DNA from: Phallusia mammillata
Taxonomy: Eukaryota; Chordata; Ascidiacea; Phlebobranchia; Ascidiidae
Reading direction: 5' to 3'
Length of the DNA stretch: 64,000 nt
NCBI GenBank assembly: GCA_003260075.1
Contig: QLIY01000248.1
Location: forward strand, 62,001 to 126,000
The notes under the pieces are model-generated. The model had not been told where the DNA came from and did not search any database. It saw nothing but the letters and a program-made list of their open reading frames with translations. The position numbers were made by a program, and so were the translations under genes. Positions 43,401 through 50,533 of this stretch are shown one piece after another. The first letter of the stretch is position 1. Every line of letters begins with the position of its first letter.

Positions 43401-45548
43401 GTACTTATTTCAGCGTTAACATTTATCGTGTCTTAAAAGATCGCAAGACCCGCTTTTATTTTTCGTTTCTTCCAGTCCAAAAATATGCAATAAACTACAT
43501 CTGCCGCCAAAAATTGTATGCCATGTTCACAAAACTAAGAGTTTTTGCTACACTTCACAAGACAGGTCATACGCAAATATTATACACATTAAACATATTA
43601 TGCACATATCATCGCAGTTAAACAGAACTTGATTTCGTGTATACCATGAATTAGATTTAACCTCACTCTTTTTTGCTTGCTTACACGCTAACACATAACA
43701 TCTGGAGCATTGCACAATGTAAGTATTCTTTGTTGTGTGTCGTTGTGTTTTGTTAAAAAAACCCTTGAAACATTTTCTTTCTTTTAAATAAACATCCTCT
43801 TGGCAAAACTATTGGCAGTTTTCGTACTCTACGTTGACCTTTAAGCAAATATGTTTTGGACACAAAATGCTAGTACTGCATAATACTGTACTTAAGTTGT
43901 CAAGATACAAATGTGTTGAAAGTTCCACTGTCATAAAATTATACCGAAACCAAGACCGTTTAAAACCCAATCATATTATACCAGCCGAACTTACCGTTAT
44001 TTTATATTTTCAGGTTCTGGCTCCGGGATTTTTATTGACACAAACCTCGCAAAGCAACATGACGTCATCACATCAACTACCACTAAAACTACAACAACCA
44101 CTGCTACGTCACCGGCAACCACGCATGCGCAGTACGGCATAACTGGTGGCAACGGGCTGGCACCTGATCTTCAACGATTCTTTATTGAATCCGGCTTCTT
44201 TACAAATGAAACTCCGTCCACCAATTCACTGGACGGTGACGAGGACCAAGTCGATGACGTCACCCATGATGACGTAAAATATTATGAGGAGGAAGAGGGC
44301 GTGTATGAGGACGCAGATGAAGATGTAGAGGTCGAGGAAGTTCAAATGGAAGGTTTTGATGAAATAGTCGACATTTTTACCAGCCCTGAATCCTACGAGG
44401 AATCGAATCTTGACGAAACTGATTTCGAATCCGAATCTGAATCACCTCCCTCTCAAGCAAGCCTCAGCGATATCCTTAATCTTTTTACGCGAAAGGAAGT
44501 TTCACAAGACCCTGTTCCGTCGCAAGAAGTCCATATTGGTTCAACAAGTAAACTTCCAACGACATTACAACCACCAAGCACGACGCCTTCGGTTTCTAAC
44601 ACAGTATCTGTATCCTCTACGCCTGAACAGCCAACATCAAGTCCTCAGTCAACCCAAGAAGCTTTATTGCATCCTCCGGTCGTCCAGCCCAATGCCAAAC
44701 CAGTTATCACAACTCAAACAACACAAAACTACAACACACACACCACTAGCACGGTTAGCAAACCGAACAGTTCCACGCATAAAAGTAATCCACGTATTTT
44801 GCTCTTTTCCCCACCCACTACCAACACCATTGCAACGTCAGGTGAACACACAGACCAACAACCCTCCTACCCCATTCCCACGACCGCTGCGGCAGATTGG
44901 ACAGGCTCAGCGGGAAGCGACAGGACGCTCACTTCGGTGCCTGTTTCAACCGGTTCAATCCGGTTTGATCAGGCGAAAGTCACCTCCTCGCCACCGCCGC
45001 CTAATCCTCCAATGACGCCCCGGCGGTCGTCGTCCCAACCCCCTGCCGCCTTTTCTGTCACCTACGAAAGCAACAGCAGTGCCACGTCAGCCCCTTTACC
45101 GAGTGTTTTTGTTACCAATGACGTCACAGAGACGAGGAGCGGCGGCGGTGCGCAGACTCCAGACAAGACCAAGAGGATCAAGATTCCGATCTCGCCGATG
45201 GGAGACAACATCATCAACACCAGTAACACGTCATCTTCGCCGCTTGACGTCACCGTTGATGTGGGGTCAAACGTCACGAATTCGGTGTACATCGGCCAAG
45301 CTACGACCGTTACTACAGCCATGATAGCGGGAATTGCAGCTGCGGCGGCTTGCTGCGTGCTCTTGCTGTTTTACGTCATGTACCGGTTTAAAAAACGGGA
45401 CTCCGTGACGTATAACGTTGACGAGCGAGAAAGACAATATGGCGCGATGCCGAAGAAAGGCAAACCGGTTACACCAATTAAAAACGGTTCAATGAAGAGG
45501 GACGCCAAATCACAAAAGCACGACAAGGACAAAGAGTATTACGTATGA
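5915..45548 (+). CDS. NRXN: Alpha-type neurexin, whole gene (27 joined coding exons)
   Basis: Neurexins are presynaptic single-pass receptors that bind neuroligins, LRRTMs and cerebellins through LNS6 and other partners through the outer domains. The joined exons give 1902 residues in one frame: signal peptide (1-30), LNS1 (31-245), EGF1 (250-281), LNS2 (282-460), LNS3 (475-640), EGF2 (670-708), LNS4 (709-885), LNS5 (890-1073), EGF3 (1075-1113), LNS6 (1114-1325), stalk (to 1825), transmembrane helix (1826-1848) and a 54-residue tail ending DKDKEYYV, the family's PDZ ligand. Domain order and tail length match alpha-neurexins. The total exceeds the usual 1500 or so residues because of the stalk. 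The start ATG at 5915 has A at -3 and is followed directly by a signal peptide. Every junction used is GT-AG and phase-consistent. I saw no beta-neurexin promoter exon before LNS6. Identity is near certain; alternative use of the variant exons is inferred. Confidence 0.96.
6915..7090. repeat. G10-linked near-identical duplication 3
   Basis: Copies at 6915-6997 and 7008-7090 flank ten G at 6998-7007. They differ at one visible base (CTATCAG versus CTCTCAG). In the intron after neurexin exon 1. Confidence 0.8.
7180..7277 (+). CDS. NRXN: Neurexin exon 2: EGF1
   Basis: After the acceptor CCACCTTAG it reads NPCQNNGVCYVSD, then CDCSGTSFAGQYCEE, a complete six-cysteine EGF repeat. It enters in phase 2 and leaves in phase 1 at the donor GTGAGT. 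It is 98 nt long. It lies just upstream of the 58-base G-run, so SS1-type exons between EGF1 and LNS2 could be missing from the assembly. Confidence 0.93.
7346..7403. other. 58-base G-run, probable scaffold gap
   Basis: An uninterrupted run of 58 G follows neurexin exon 2. No duplicated flank is present, unlike the ten-base runs. It probably stands for unknown sequence. Confidence 0.7.
7995..8204. repeat. G10-linked near-identical duplication 4
   Basis: Copies at 7995-8094 and 8105-8204 flank ten G at 8095-8104. They differ by a small indel and a few bases. Confidence 0.8.
10967..11107 (+). CDS. NRXN: Neurexin exon 3: LNS2, first part
   Basis: It encodes ATFTGEEWFKYELSN and FFRTTQPNGLLFHTG, the opening strands of LNS2. 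Phase 1 in and out; acceptor TCGCAG and donor GTAAGA. It joins exon 2 in frame through a proline codon. Confidence 0.93.
11299..11586. repeat. G10-linked near-identical duplication 5
   Basis: Copies at 11299-11437 and 11448-11586 flank ten G at 11438-11447. They are the longest pair, about 139 bp, with a few substitutions. Confidence 0.82.
13490..13650 (+). CDS. NRXN: Neurexin exon 4: LNS2, middle
   Basis: It encodes KSADFVSLSLANGIVQV, NLGAGAYTIDVEKPNS and NDDKWHRVQVNRS. Acceptor TTTTCAG, donor GTAAGA, phase 1 to 0. No extra residues are present at the vertebrate SS2 position after the GAGAY strand. Confidence 0.93.
13680..13922. repeat. G10-linked near-identical duplication 6
   Basis: Copies at about 13680-13793 and 13806-13922 flank ten G at 13794-13803. 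Several substitutions and indels separate them, as expected for two alleles. Just after neurexin exon 4. Confidence 0.8.
17323..17487 (+). CDS. NRXN: Neurexin exon 5: LNS2, last part
   Basis: Phase 0 in and out, 165 nt. It encodes VRVIVDDIDLLN, then the family signature YVGGSPDTANLPG and FVGCLKE. Acceptor ACGCAAG, donor GTAAGC. Confidence 0.93.
17756..18016. repeat. Identical 109-bp tandem copies joined by a hairpin-containing segment and an N
   Basis: 17756-17864 repeats at 17908-18016. The 43-base joint contains a perfect stem GTCCCCTTC / GAAGGGGAC (17869-17877 and 17881-17889, loop CCT) and an undetermined base at 17907. It is likely another assembly joint, though the hairpin is not explained. 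Confidence 0.75.
19052..19273 (+). CDS. NRXN: Neurexin exon 6: LNS2-LNS3 linker and start of LNS3
   Basis: 222 nt, phase 0 to 0. It encodes a linker ending GDVDFTC and then LNS3 strands (FARPESYITIPSWSS, GSIEFNFRTKEQ). It follows a TTTCTCAG acceptor and ends at CAG|GTTTGT. Confidence 0.93.
19430..19537 (+). CDS. NRXN: Neurexin exon 7: LNS3
   Basis: 108 nt, 36 codons, phase 0 to 0. It encodes NGLLIFGQGNASDLFAVEMY and VIDLGS, the NGLI-to-DLGS hairpin of an LNS domain. The donor is GTTAGT. Confidence 0.92.
19743..19862 (+). CDS. NRXN: Neurexin exon 8: LNS3
   Basis: 120 nt, phase 0 to 0. It encodes MYDGKWHHVRIIRMGRKI and FNVDGVKKQ, the DGKWHHV strand typical of LNS folds. Acceptor TTTTTCCAG, donor GTTTGT. 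Confidence 0.92.
20590..20754 (+). CDS. NRXN: Neurexin exon 9: LNS3, end
   Basis: 165 nt, phase 0 to 0. It encodes MTVGGSDFGSGFQQLRG and GFVGCIQNMIIDKDIVDLR, closing LNS3 with the FVGCI motif. Acceptor TTGTTGCAG, donor GTAAGT. Confidence 0.93.
20755..25436 (+). other. Long neurexin intron between LNS3 and EGF2
   Basis: A 4.7-kb stretch without a recognisable exon. It contains one G10-linked duplication (24686-24922). The open frames inside show no LNS or EGF motif. Nothing else can be supported. Confidence 0.7.
24686..24922. repeat. G10-linked near-identical duplication 7
   Basis: Copies at 24686-24802 and 24813-24922 flank ten G at 24803-24812. The second copy lacks about 7 bases. In the long intron before EGF2. 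Confidence 0.8.
25437..25635 (+). CDS. NRXN: Neurexin exon 10: linker and EGF2
   Basis: 199 nt, phase 0 to 1. A Ser/Gly-rich linker (SSGQNMGPSSLGSG) leads into ASNPCMNGARCTEGMNRF and CDCSNTSYRGKTCEN, the middle EGF repeat. The acceptor follows a T-run ending GTTTAG. The donor GTTGGT is weak, but the next exon joins in frame. Confidence 0.91.
26152..26265 (+). CDS. NRXN: Neurexin exon 11: LNS4, first part
   Basis: 114 nt, phase 1 to 1. It encodes ATFDGTQYMGFEMEKSI and GEDISMRFKTPLKSG. Acceptor TTGACAG, donor GTAAGC. Confidence 0.92.
26896..26985 (+). CDS. NRXN: Neurexin exon 12: LNS4
   Basis: 90 nt, phase 1 to 1. It encodes VLFATVSRSTRDMMRIEMEG and RLKLTIDLG. It ends just before the SS3 site with donor GTAGGC. 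Confidence 0.92.
27455..27484 (+). CDS. NRXN: Neurexin exon 13: 30-nt microexon at the SS3 site
   Basis: After GTTGCGCAG it encodes DCSQPNCTAP and ends at a strong donor GTAAGT. Phase 1 to 1, so inclusion or skipping both keep frame. Skipping gives LG-SGPDT and inclusion gives LDCSQPNCTAPR-SGPDT. Vertebrate neurexin SS3 inserts a two-cysteine segment beginning DC at the same place in LNS4, so I read this as the same cassette. That it is optional here is inferred from phase and homology. Confidence 0.82.
28247..28366 (+). CDS. NRXN: Neurexin exon 14: LNS4
   Basis: 120 nt, phase 1 to 1. It encodes SGPDTMYSETMLNDRKWHSV and TRRGHRITFGVDGRHKG, the NDxxWHSV and VDG strands. Acceptor AAAACAG, donor GTAAGT. 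Confidence 0.92.
28367..34121 (+). other. Longest neurexin intron (5.8 kb) within LNS4
   Basis: No exon-like segment with LNS or EGF similarity is visible. It contains a hAT-type MITE at 29363-29847. A degenerate tRNA-like segment near 28925-28990 was considered and not accepted. Confidence 0.7.
29363..29847. mobile_element. hAT-type MITE with 8-bp target duplication
   Basis: Ends are inverted: CAGGGGTGGACAACC at the left and GGTTGTGCACCCCTG at the right. It is flanked on both sides by the identical 8-mer GACTAGAG (29355-29362 and 29848-29855). The 485-bp body has no transposase frame, so it is non-autonomous. CAGGGGTG-type termini with 8-bp duplications are characteristic of hAT elements. 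Confidence 0.9.
34122..34257 (+). CDS. NRXN: Neurexin exon 15: LNS4, end
   Basis: 136 nt, phase 1 to 2. It encodes GGRYTKLEFDAIYLGRI and FAGTLQNVVFNSNFLID, ending the fourth LNS domain. Acceptor TTTTTTGCAG. The tyrosine-leucine-glycine strand replaces the usual YIGG. Confidence 0.9.
34482..34607 (+). CDS. NRXN: Neurexin exon 16: LNS4-LNS5 junction
   Basis: 126 nt, phase 2 to 2. It encodes SCFNQGIPCNHNVTWGERYA and KPVTFRGSDSYIAMNTLSAY, matching the cysteine-containing linker and the PVTF start of LNS5 in other neurexins. Confidence 0.92.
34808..34952 (+). CDS. NRXN: Neurexin exon 17: LNS5
   Basis: 145 nt, phase 2 to 0. It encodes MSIFLSIKTTVTDGLILYNG, GDFMAVEIYGGKLMY and FNLGNGPQ, as in the LNS5 core of vertebrate neurexins. 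Confidence 0.93.
35223..35376 (+). CDS. NRXN: Neurexin exon 18: LNS5
   Basis: 154 nt, phase 0 to 1. It encodes VNDNSWHDIRIERSEDNIHT and VDKQQ, then NKNLDLGG. Acceptor TTGTAAAG, donor GTAAGA. Confidence 0.92.
35806..35985 (+). CDS. NRXN: Neurexin exon 19: LNS5, end
   Basis: 180 nt, phase 1 to 1. It encodes FYIGGVPGNMYQYELPD and GYEGCMGSLEVNGVSQDM, with the YIGG and EGC motifs that close LNS5. Acceptor GTTGCAG, donor GTAAGT. Confidence 0.93.
36188..36307 (+). CDS. NRXN: Neurexin exon 20: EGF3
   Basis: 120 nt, phase 1 to 1. It encodes CTPTTCSNGGVCIQHWDGFK and CDCSLTSYVGRLCQQ, a complete third EGF repeat. Its phase-1 end is compatible with either of the two following LNS6 exons. Confidence 0.94.
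37495..37679 (+). CDS. NRXN: Neurexin exon 21A: first part of LNS6 (canonical version)
   Basis: 185 nt, phase 1 to 0. It encodes TGLILYKWRDDYPSTRTDKL and GLGFSTSLRNCVLLRV, ending DYLQLSI. This matches vertebrate LNS6, whose equivalent also carries PSTR and an FST-x-VLVRV strand. Acceptor TTTTACAG, donor GTGAGT. Confidence 0.93.
38088..38266 (+). CDS. NRXN: Neurexin exon 21B: alternative first part of LNS6
   Basis: 179 nt after ...CCACCATCAG and before GTAAGG, phase 1 to 0 exactly like exon 21A. It encodes YLFNKGLITCELSGHSVRYD, a central F-x7-VLL-x-V strand and the ending DYLRLSI, the same frame of conserved residues as 21A but otherwise diverged and lacking PSTR. Both versions make a glutamine at the junction with EGF3. 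Using both puts 21B out of frame and meets TAA at its third codon, so the two can only be alternatives. Transcript support was not available. Confidence 0.8.
38501..38668. mobile_element. Probable small hAT-type MITE
   Basis: The ends CAGTGGTTCTTAACCT and AGGTTAAGAACTACAG are imperfect inverted repeats of the CAGTGGTT type. I could not find a convincing 8-bp target duplication, so the boundaries are approximate. It lies in the intron after exon 21B. Confidence 0.45.
38760..38812. repeat. GT-rich microsatellite
   Basis: An interrupted (GT)n tract lies in the neurexin intron between exons 21B and 22. No other function is visible. Confidence 0.8.
39692..39863 (+). CDS. NRXN: Neurexin exon 22: LNS6, middle
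   Basis: 172 nt, phase 0 to 1. It encodes GKLTLRFNVGGGRTVELREE, VSDGSYHTVQVRRRWLNAT and NNWPVRSITPSG. The DGxYHTVxxxR-NAT-xxV-xxWP pattern is that of LNS6 up to the SS4 site. Acceptor CAACTGCAG, donor GTGAGT. Confidence 0.93.
40746..40982. mobile_element. hAT-type MITE, imperfect ends
   Basis: The left end TAGTAGTTCCCAAAC pairs with the right end GGTTGGGAACCATCG. Flanks GGTTAAAC (40738-40745) and GGTTAAAT (40983-40990) match at 7 of 8 positions, consistent with an aged 8-bp target duplication. The 237-bp body is noncoding and lies in the intron upstream of the SS4 cassette. Confidence 0.7.
41247..41333 (+). CDS. NRXN: Neurexin exon 23: 87-nt cassette at the SS4 site
   Basis: After TTTGTCGTAG the exon adds 29 codons in phase 1 to 1, encoding DARSRFALASPSIAPSARPA and VDSWLQGKG. 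The vertebrate SS4 insert is 30 residues at the same position and shares the pattern R-x-A-x-A at the front and VDxWLxxKG at the end. Inclusion or skipping keeps frame between SG and ERVASVFNSQST. In vertebrates SS4 controls binding to neuroligins, LRRTMs and cerebellins. Skipping here is inferred from phase and homology. Confidence 0.85.
41334..41499 (+). promoter_or_regulatory. Cluster of ACTAAC motifs downstream of the SS4 exon
   Basis: ACTAAC occurs at 41336-41341, where it overlaps the donor (G|GTACTAAC), and again at 41434-41439 and 41494-41499. ACUAAY is the known core bound by STAR-family RNA-binding proteins of the QKI/How/GLD-1 type. STAR proteins (SAM68, SLM1, SLM2) regulate SS4 in mammals, through different A/U-rich motifs. 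A role here is inference. None of the three is placed as a branch point for the acceptor at 41767. Confidence 0.45.
41768..41956 (+). CDS. NRXN: Neurexin exon 24: LNS6, end
   Basis: 189 nt, phase 1 to 1. It encodes ASVFNSQSTIQIGG and FVGQMMGLFFNDVRVFDLAA, matching the FNSQATIxIGG and QLSGLYYNGLKVLNMAA ending of vertebrate LNS6. Acceptor TTCTAACAG, donor GTAAGT. Confidence 0.94.
42310..42458 (+). CDS. NRXN: Neurexin exon 25: start of stalk
   Basis: 149 nt, phase 1 to 0. It encodes NDDRVQFYGDVTKIGGPDIS and then a Thr/Pro-rich run, like the VRLVGEVPS-to-TTES region of other neurexins where O-glycosylation begins. Confidence 0.9.
42770..42821 (+). CDS. NRXN: Neurexin exon 26: acidic cysteine-containing stalk exon
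   Basis: 52 nt, phase 0 to 1. It encodes GSDPDDCDDEDMCPNSSG. Vertebrate neurexins have a similar short acidic segment with two cysteines (CPSDDEDIDPC). The phase-1 end can join either the membrane-anchored exon 27 or the alternative last exon at 43324. Confidence 0.9.
43324..43436 (+). CDS. NRXN: Neurexin alternative last exon with GPI-signal-like tail
   Basis: A long C-rich pyrimidine tract ends in TTCAG at 43323. From there a phase-1 entry continues exon 26 as VYSFSQQGCNGATLAMRQ and ends WHLLAIHGVLISALTFIVS, then TAA. Small residues (NGA), a short polar spacer and a hydrophobic C-terminus with no cytoplasmic residues is the pattern of a GPI-attachment signal. AATAAA lies 53 nt past the stop. 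Used instead of exon 27, this would give a neurexin without the long stalk, helix or PDZ ligand. Vertebrate NRXN3 is known for alternative C-termini at SS5. Function is inferred; a secreted form is the alternative reading. Confidence 0.62.
43489..43494 (+). terminator. Polyadenylation signal AATAAA for the alternative last exon
   Basis: A canonical hexamer stands 53 nt downstream of the TAA at 43434-43436. It supports use of the short exon as a true 3' end, although AATAAA can also occur by chance in AT-rich introns. Confidence 0.5.
44014..45548 (+). CDS. NRXN: Neurexin exon 27: long stalk, transmembrane helix, cytoplasmic tail
   Basis: 1535 nt, entered in phase 1 after TATTTTCAG. It encodes a Thr-rich run, an acidic stretch (about 44230-44420, with YYEEEEGVYEDADEDVEVEE), then about 300 residues rich in Ser, Thr and Pro. 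MIAGIAAAAACCVLLLFYVM (from 45321) is the transmembrane helix. RFKKRDSVTYNVDE resembles the juxtamembrane 4.1-binding region of neurexins. The end DKDKEYYV is the PDZ ligand for CASK and Mint-type proteins. Confidence 0.96.
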
Positions 45549-47614
45549 CCAATACATTCGCCTCCAGCCCCCCTTGGTGGCAACTCCCATGCACTTGCGC
45601 GATCCGCTAGGTGGAAATCCGGAGTCGCTTGGATGCGAATATCCACGTGTTTGCCTTGTAACGGTTTTTCCGATTTGCGATTTTCTATACCCTTGTGCAT
45701 ATATTTATGATCAAAACGGTTACCTTGGTGACTGAATACACTGAACATCGCACTTCGCTTCAAATTAAAATCAAGTTTCGCTCATCGCAATCTTCACACT
45801 GTCAGCTGCTGTTTGTGATAATATCGCTTTCCAATGGTGCTGTGTTTGCTACTTTAAATGAGATTTCGTCCACGTTTCTTACTTCGTGTAGTTGATTGGT
45901 CGTCGATTCGCAACACGCTTTTCAGCAAATGTTTGTTCGTTTCTAATCGTTCTACCGATAACTAACTGGTGGAAGTTGTGGCAGAGCTAAAGGTTACAGT
46001 AGTATTAACTTTTTCACCAATTAGCCTATGTTTATTTTTTGCCTTGCATCAAGTCCAGAGTAAAGTAACCGGCCTGTTTTGCGTGTCTATTGGCACTTCT
46101 TTTTTGACGAAGTTAATGACTTAAATTTGCCTCAACCAATCAGAGTCCTTGAGGTTAGAGCAATGTCACATAAACTTCTTGCTGGAGATGTTGTGTAAAG
46201 GATTAGTCAACTTCGTACTTTTTGCACTTTACAAGCTACAACTGCAATAACATTTCGGATTCAACATCTTGTGTTTCAATGCTAAGGTAAACGCTGCCGT
46301 GACTTTAATTTGATTTAACGAGATAATGAAAGAAAAATACCCAGATACATGTTGCATAACACTCAATTAGTACAAGATAATCACAAAAATACGGCTCTAA
46401 ATTTAGTACAGCAGTATAAACGATGATCAAAACTCATAAAAATATTTCCACAAACAACTATGCTTAGAAGTTAGACAAGTGCTTTTGAAATGTGCTGATC
46501 CAAAAAGCAAAGTAACAAATTGAGAACATACTGTTAGGTTTCACAGATCCTTAAAATTATCGTTCAATGGCTCTTGTTGGGGGATATATGAACATTAAAG
46601 ACAAAAGCAAAAATAAATCTTTGCTCAGTTTGCCGAAGGACAATGCATTGGACATTATAACTCCATCTGATTACTGTTTGCAAAACTATTAACTACATAT
46701 GGCCGAGAAAAAGCAAAAAGAAGTTCGCCTTTATAGCTTAGATAGTTAAAAACCTGCATCATAAGCAAGCTAGTTGCACCACAAGGGACGATAGCATTGC
46801 ATATAAATCATACTAAATTTCTTTGACGATAATGCGCCTAGTATCCGGTTGTACAACGGTCGTTATCTTCGAATATCTATCTCTTAGAACGGTATTCATC
46901 AACGGAGAGGTGTTTAGCATGTAACCAAAGTATTGTTACCACGAAAAAGTATTCAACATTATTTAAAAAATCAAAAACAACAAATGTCAAACAAATGTAA
47001 AAGCCTCAATTGATAGGGAGACTGAAAGAAACCAATTTACCTGGATTTAGAGGAACACTGTTGGTTATGCGAACAGCCGTAATGATGAGTATAAGCGTTA
47101 AGTACAGTTAAAAGCACGCAAATGTAATATAAACAGTCAACGCTCAAATAATAGCACGAAATAGAAAAAAAAAATCGGCCACAACGCGACGCTATGGAGC
47201 TTCTTTCCACTATTTTTCAAACGCACCCATGTGATTGCACACATTTCAATATGACCGATATCAAACTTTGCACCAATCGGCCATCACAGCTGAAATTTTT
47301 GCGGAAAAGGTGATGACAGTTTCAGGTGTGATATGTTGATCATTGGCGGCAAACTGTTGACTATGTTGAAGCACAAAACGATAATATTTCAAAAAAGTGG
47401 GAACCTGAAAAGGACGTTGATCATGGCGGATCATGCAAGCAACAGAAACTGAAACATTTTGGATCATTCATGTAGAAGTAACAAAAATCCAATCGGTTTT
47501 TGACAGTAATCTGACTATTGAACCACCAACGCCACATTCACAACCATTGGATAAGAAAAAAAAGAAAAAGAAAAAAGAAATTTTCTGAAAAAGAAAACCA
47601 CAATCGTATCGTCA
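45549..47614. other. Intergenic space between convergent neurexin and FLVCR-like stops
   Basis: Both 3' untranslated regions must lie here. A plus-strand AATAAA occurs near 46612 and a minus-strand AATAAA (plus TTTATT) at 46031-46036, but neither can be assigned with confidence. No coding sequence is supported. Confidence 0.6.
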
Positions 47615-47794
47615 TTACCGCGTATCGGCACTGTAACATGACGACGCTGATGTGAGACGTATCAACTTTGCGTCATCATTGTCTACGTCATGATTTGGTG
47701 ATGACGTATAATTGCGGTTGCTATTGTTATTGGCGTTGTGGTTCAAGCTGGAACATTGCATAAGTTCAGTTGCTTTTGTTTCGTCACAATCACT
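47615..47794 (-). CDS. FLVCR: FLVCR-like exon 11: cytoplasmic C-terminal tail
   Basis: After a 67-nt intron and the acceptor GTTCGTTCACAG a phase-0 frame of 59 codons runs to TAA (47617-47615). The tail is Asn/Ser-rich ([12 protein letters not shown]) with an acidic patch, and is not recognisably conserved. A weaker acceptor at 47748 would give a tail of only six residues. I prefer the longer one because its pyrimidine tract is better. Confidence 0.75.
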   Translation of the reverse strand, partial: SDCDETKATELMQCSSLNHNANNNSNRNYTSSPNHDVDNDDAKLIRLTSASSCYSADTR

Positions 47795-50437
47795 CTGTGA
47801 ACGAACGAAAAGGTTTAAAGCTGAATTTGTGAAATGAATCGGTGTTTATGTTTATACTTACAAGTGCCGACGATTTGTTGGCAGCCTGTCTTCGTAGGTC
47901 CGCTTTGATTGCAACTAAAATGTAAACAAAGGCGTTTTGATCACGCATTAAAAGCTTAACCACATAGCTTTGTGTGCAGTGATTTGTCACAAATGCGTTT
48001 GTAGATTTAACGAAAACGGAACAAAACAGCACGTCCTTCTAAAGCAGTAGTTCTCAACTCGTTTCAGGCCATGGACAACCAGTTCAATTTCATGAATATC
48101 GTGGACTAGTCAATTGTTAAGGATAAAGAGAGAACCCTATACAAGCATATTAGCTTAAAATATATTCCTTTAATACATAATCTCGATGGGTGATATCAAG
48201 AACTGTTTACAGCTAACAATAAACAAACAATAACTTGGATAAACTTGCTTCTTTTGAAAAATCAATAATCAAATATGCAACTATTTCTAGTTTATCATTG
48301 AATATAATTAACTTCCTGTCGAGCACCCAAAAAGTCAACATGGACCACCAGTTGAGAACCACCGTTCTAAAGCGTTTGTGGTAAAACGGAAACATTTTTT
48401 TAACAATGTTTTTTTTTTAATTTTCTCGCCATGCACAGATTTACGTTAATTCAGTATCGACAAGCAGGAAGGAACTTTCTCCACACATCGAGCAATCACG
48501 GCAAGAAACGTCTTTCATTGATCGCTGACACCAAACAATGGAAATCAATTACGCCAAACCTCGAGTGGGCTCCCTAATTTAATTGTCTACGTCTTTTTTG
48601 GAACGGGAAACCCGGTTAGCATCGATTTCATGTAAGATTCATATCTCTTAATCGGTAGCATTGGGCGACGCCCCCAAGCATCTGCGGTAGCAGCTAAATA
48701 CAAACGGTTGTAAGGGAAGGGTTGCGGATACAATATTGATTTTCTCAAGAGCGGGATGATTTGACCATTGTGACGTATTACCCACATGGCGTCACACGGA
48801 ATGATTTCGTAACACAAAAACAGCTCGAAAATCCTTGGATTCGACATGTTTTGTAGCCAGTAAGGTGGATTTCGCGATGCTATATTGGCCTTGTTGGCGG
48901 CTATAACAGCTGCGGAGTGAGAATCGGCTTACCTGTCATCACAGTTCCAACTAAGAGCGCCACTGACATAAAGATGTCACCAGCCAGAATACCGTAAGAT
49001 TTTTGAAGCTCCCCGGCAACCAGAATGAACAGAATACCGAAGAACTGTGAGAGAGAAATCATTACTTCTTGGGATGCACATGATTTTGTTTACGTGTTTG
49101 GATGCACAAAATTGAACAAATACCGATAACACAATGCAAGCTAAGATGTGTAGCATCCAGTAACGATTGAAGCATACATATGACATGTTTAAAGGCAACC
49201 TAGTTCTATGGATGTACTGTACAGTGTACAAACGATTGTAGCGACGGACGCTATGCGTAACTTTGCCGCTTGCACGTTTGCCAACCGGGATTCAATTTAC
49301 ACCATTTTGTTTTTATTTGTAGTATATCTTTAATATCACACCTTGCTTTGGTTTCTTGGTAACAAAATGTTTTCTTTCAAAAGCAAAAGTCGGGCAAAGT
49401 CTGAGTTCAGAAGGCCTTTTTACACTGTCTCCAAATAGTATAAAGGTCGAAAGCACTTTGTTGAAACGAAAACACACTGTGTGTACACATGATATCGAGG
49501 TGTTGGCTTTCAGGTTTCACCGACTCCACAACAGCGGTGCTATTAATAGAGCACCAACAAGACTGCTGATAGTGTTGGAAGTTTTTGATATGGCACAAAC
49601 AATGAACCAGCACAAAGGCGCTTCACCGCAATGCCCTAATTAAGAATTTATCTTTTAAATTGAGTAAAACGCCAAAATCAACTACAGCAATTGAAATGAG
49701 CCCACGATGCGGCATCTTAGGTTGGCCCTTATGAGAATTTGAGTATGGCAACTGCTGGGTTAAAATATAAAGCCCACCACAAAAAATTAGCAAACCATAA
49801 AACTATTTTTTTATTATCGGGCAATTACAGTCGGCATAGAACTTAAACAAATAAATCAATTTACCTGCGCAGAAACGTTAAGTAGTCCTGCTGACGTTGC
49901 CTCCGATTCTGGGTAAGTGAGTTCGGCTCCAAACTCGAATCCTATGGGCAGGTAGCCGGTCATAAAAAATCTGCAGACAACAAACAATCTTATGGCGCCA
50001 CTCTTGCTATCGCACTTCCGAATTTGGCTTCTGCTAACACTAGATAAGTACTTTGTTTGCAGGTCAATTCGTAGTACAGTATATGAAAATGCGACCAAAA
50101 ATAGCAAATCGCACAAAAAGCTGTATATAAAGCGTTGTGTCAAAAAAGGTCACAAAATCAATAAGACTAAAACTATTTAAAGGATGGCTACACAAAACAG
50201 GTTTATTAATCGGATTTAAACGTCAACATATAAAGTAGCTAGGCTGTAAACGTCACCAAGCAGTGTTACTCACCCGAGCATGAAAATCGTTATGAAGTCC
50301 AACCAAAGAAGTTTTAATTGTAATGTAAAAGTGAAAACAAACATGAACACCATGGAAAGCACATATATTCCAACCGTCGTGCCCCTGTAATATTAAAAGT
50401 CGAAGTCTTAAAAAATCATTACAATAAGGAAAAAAAA

Positions 50438-50533
<96 letters not shown>

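Noticed and set aside
43687..43720. Perfect donor GTAAGTATT after a possible 11-nt exon
   Set aside because: The upstream AG gives an exon not divisible by three with no fitting partner, so it is probably a decoy donor.
44410..45015. 201-codon open frame overlapping the last neurexin exon
   Set aside because: It is a shifted reading of the low-complexity stalk sequence with no recognisable domain.
47727..47747. Six-residue alternative C-terminal exon for the FLVCR-like gene
   Set aside because: It fits phase, but the acceptor at 47795-47796 has a better pyrimidine tract and opens 59 codons.
48587..48847. 86-codon minus-strand frame in an intron of the FLVCR-like gene
   Set aside because: The flanking exons join in frame without it, and it shows no transporter-like helix.
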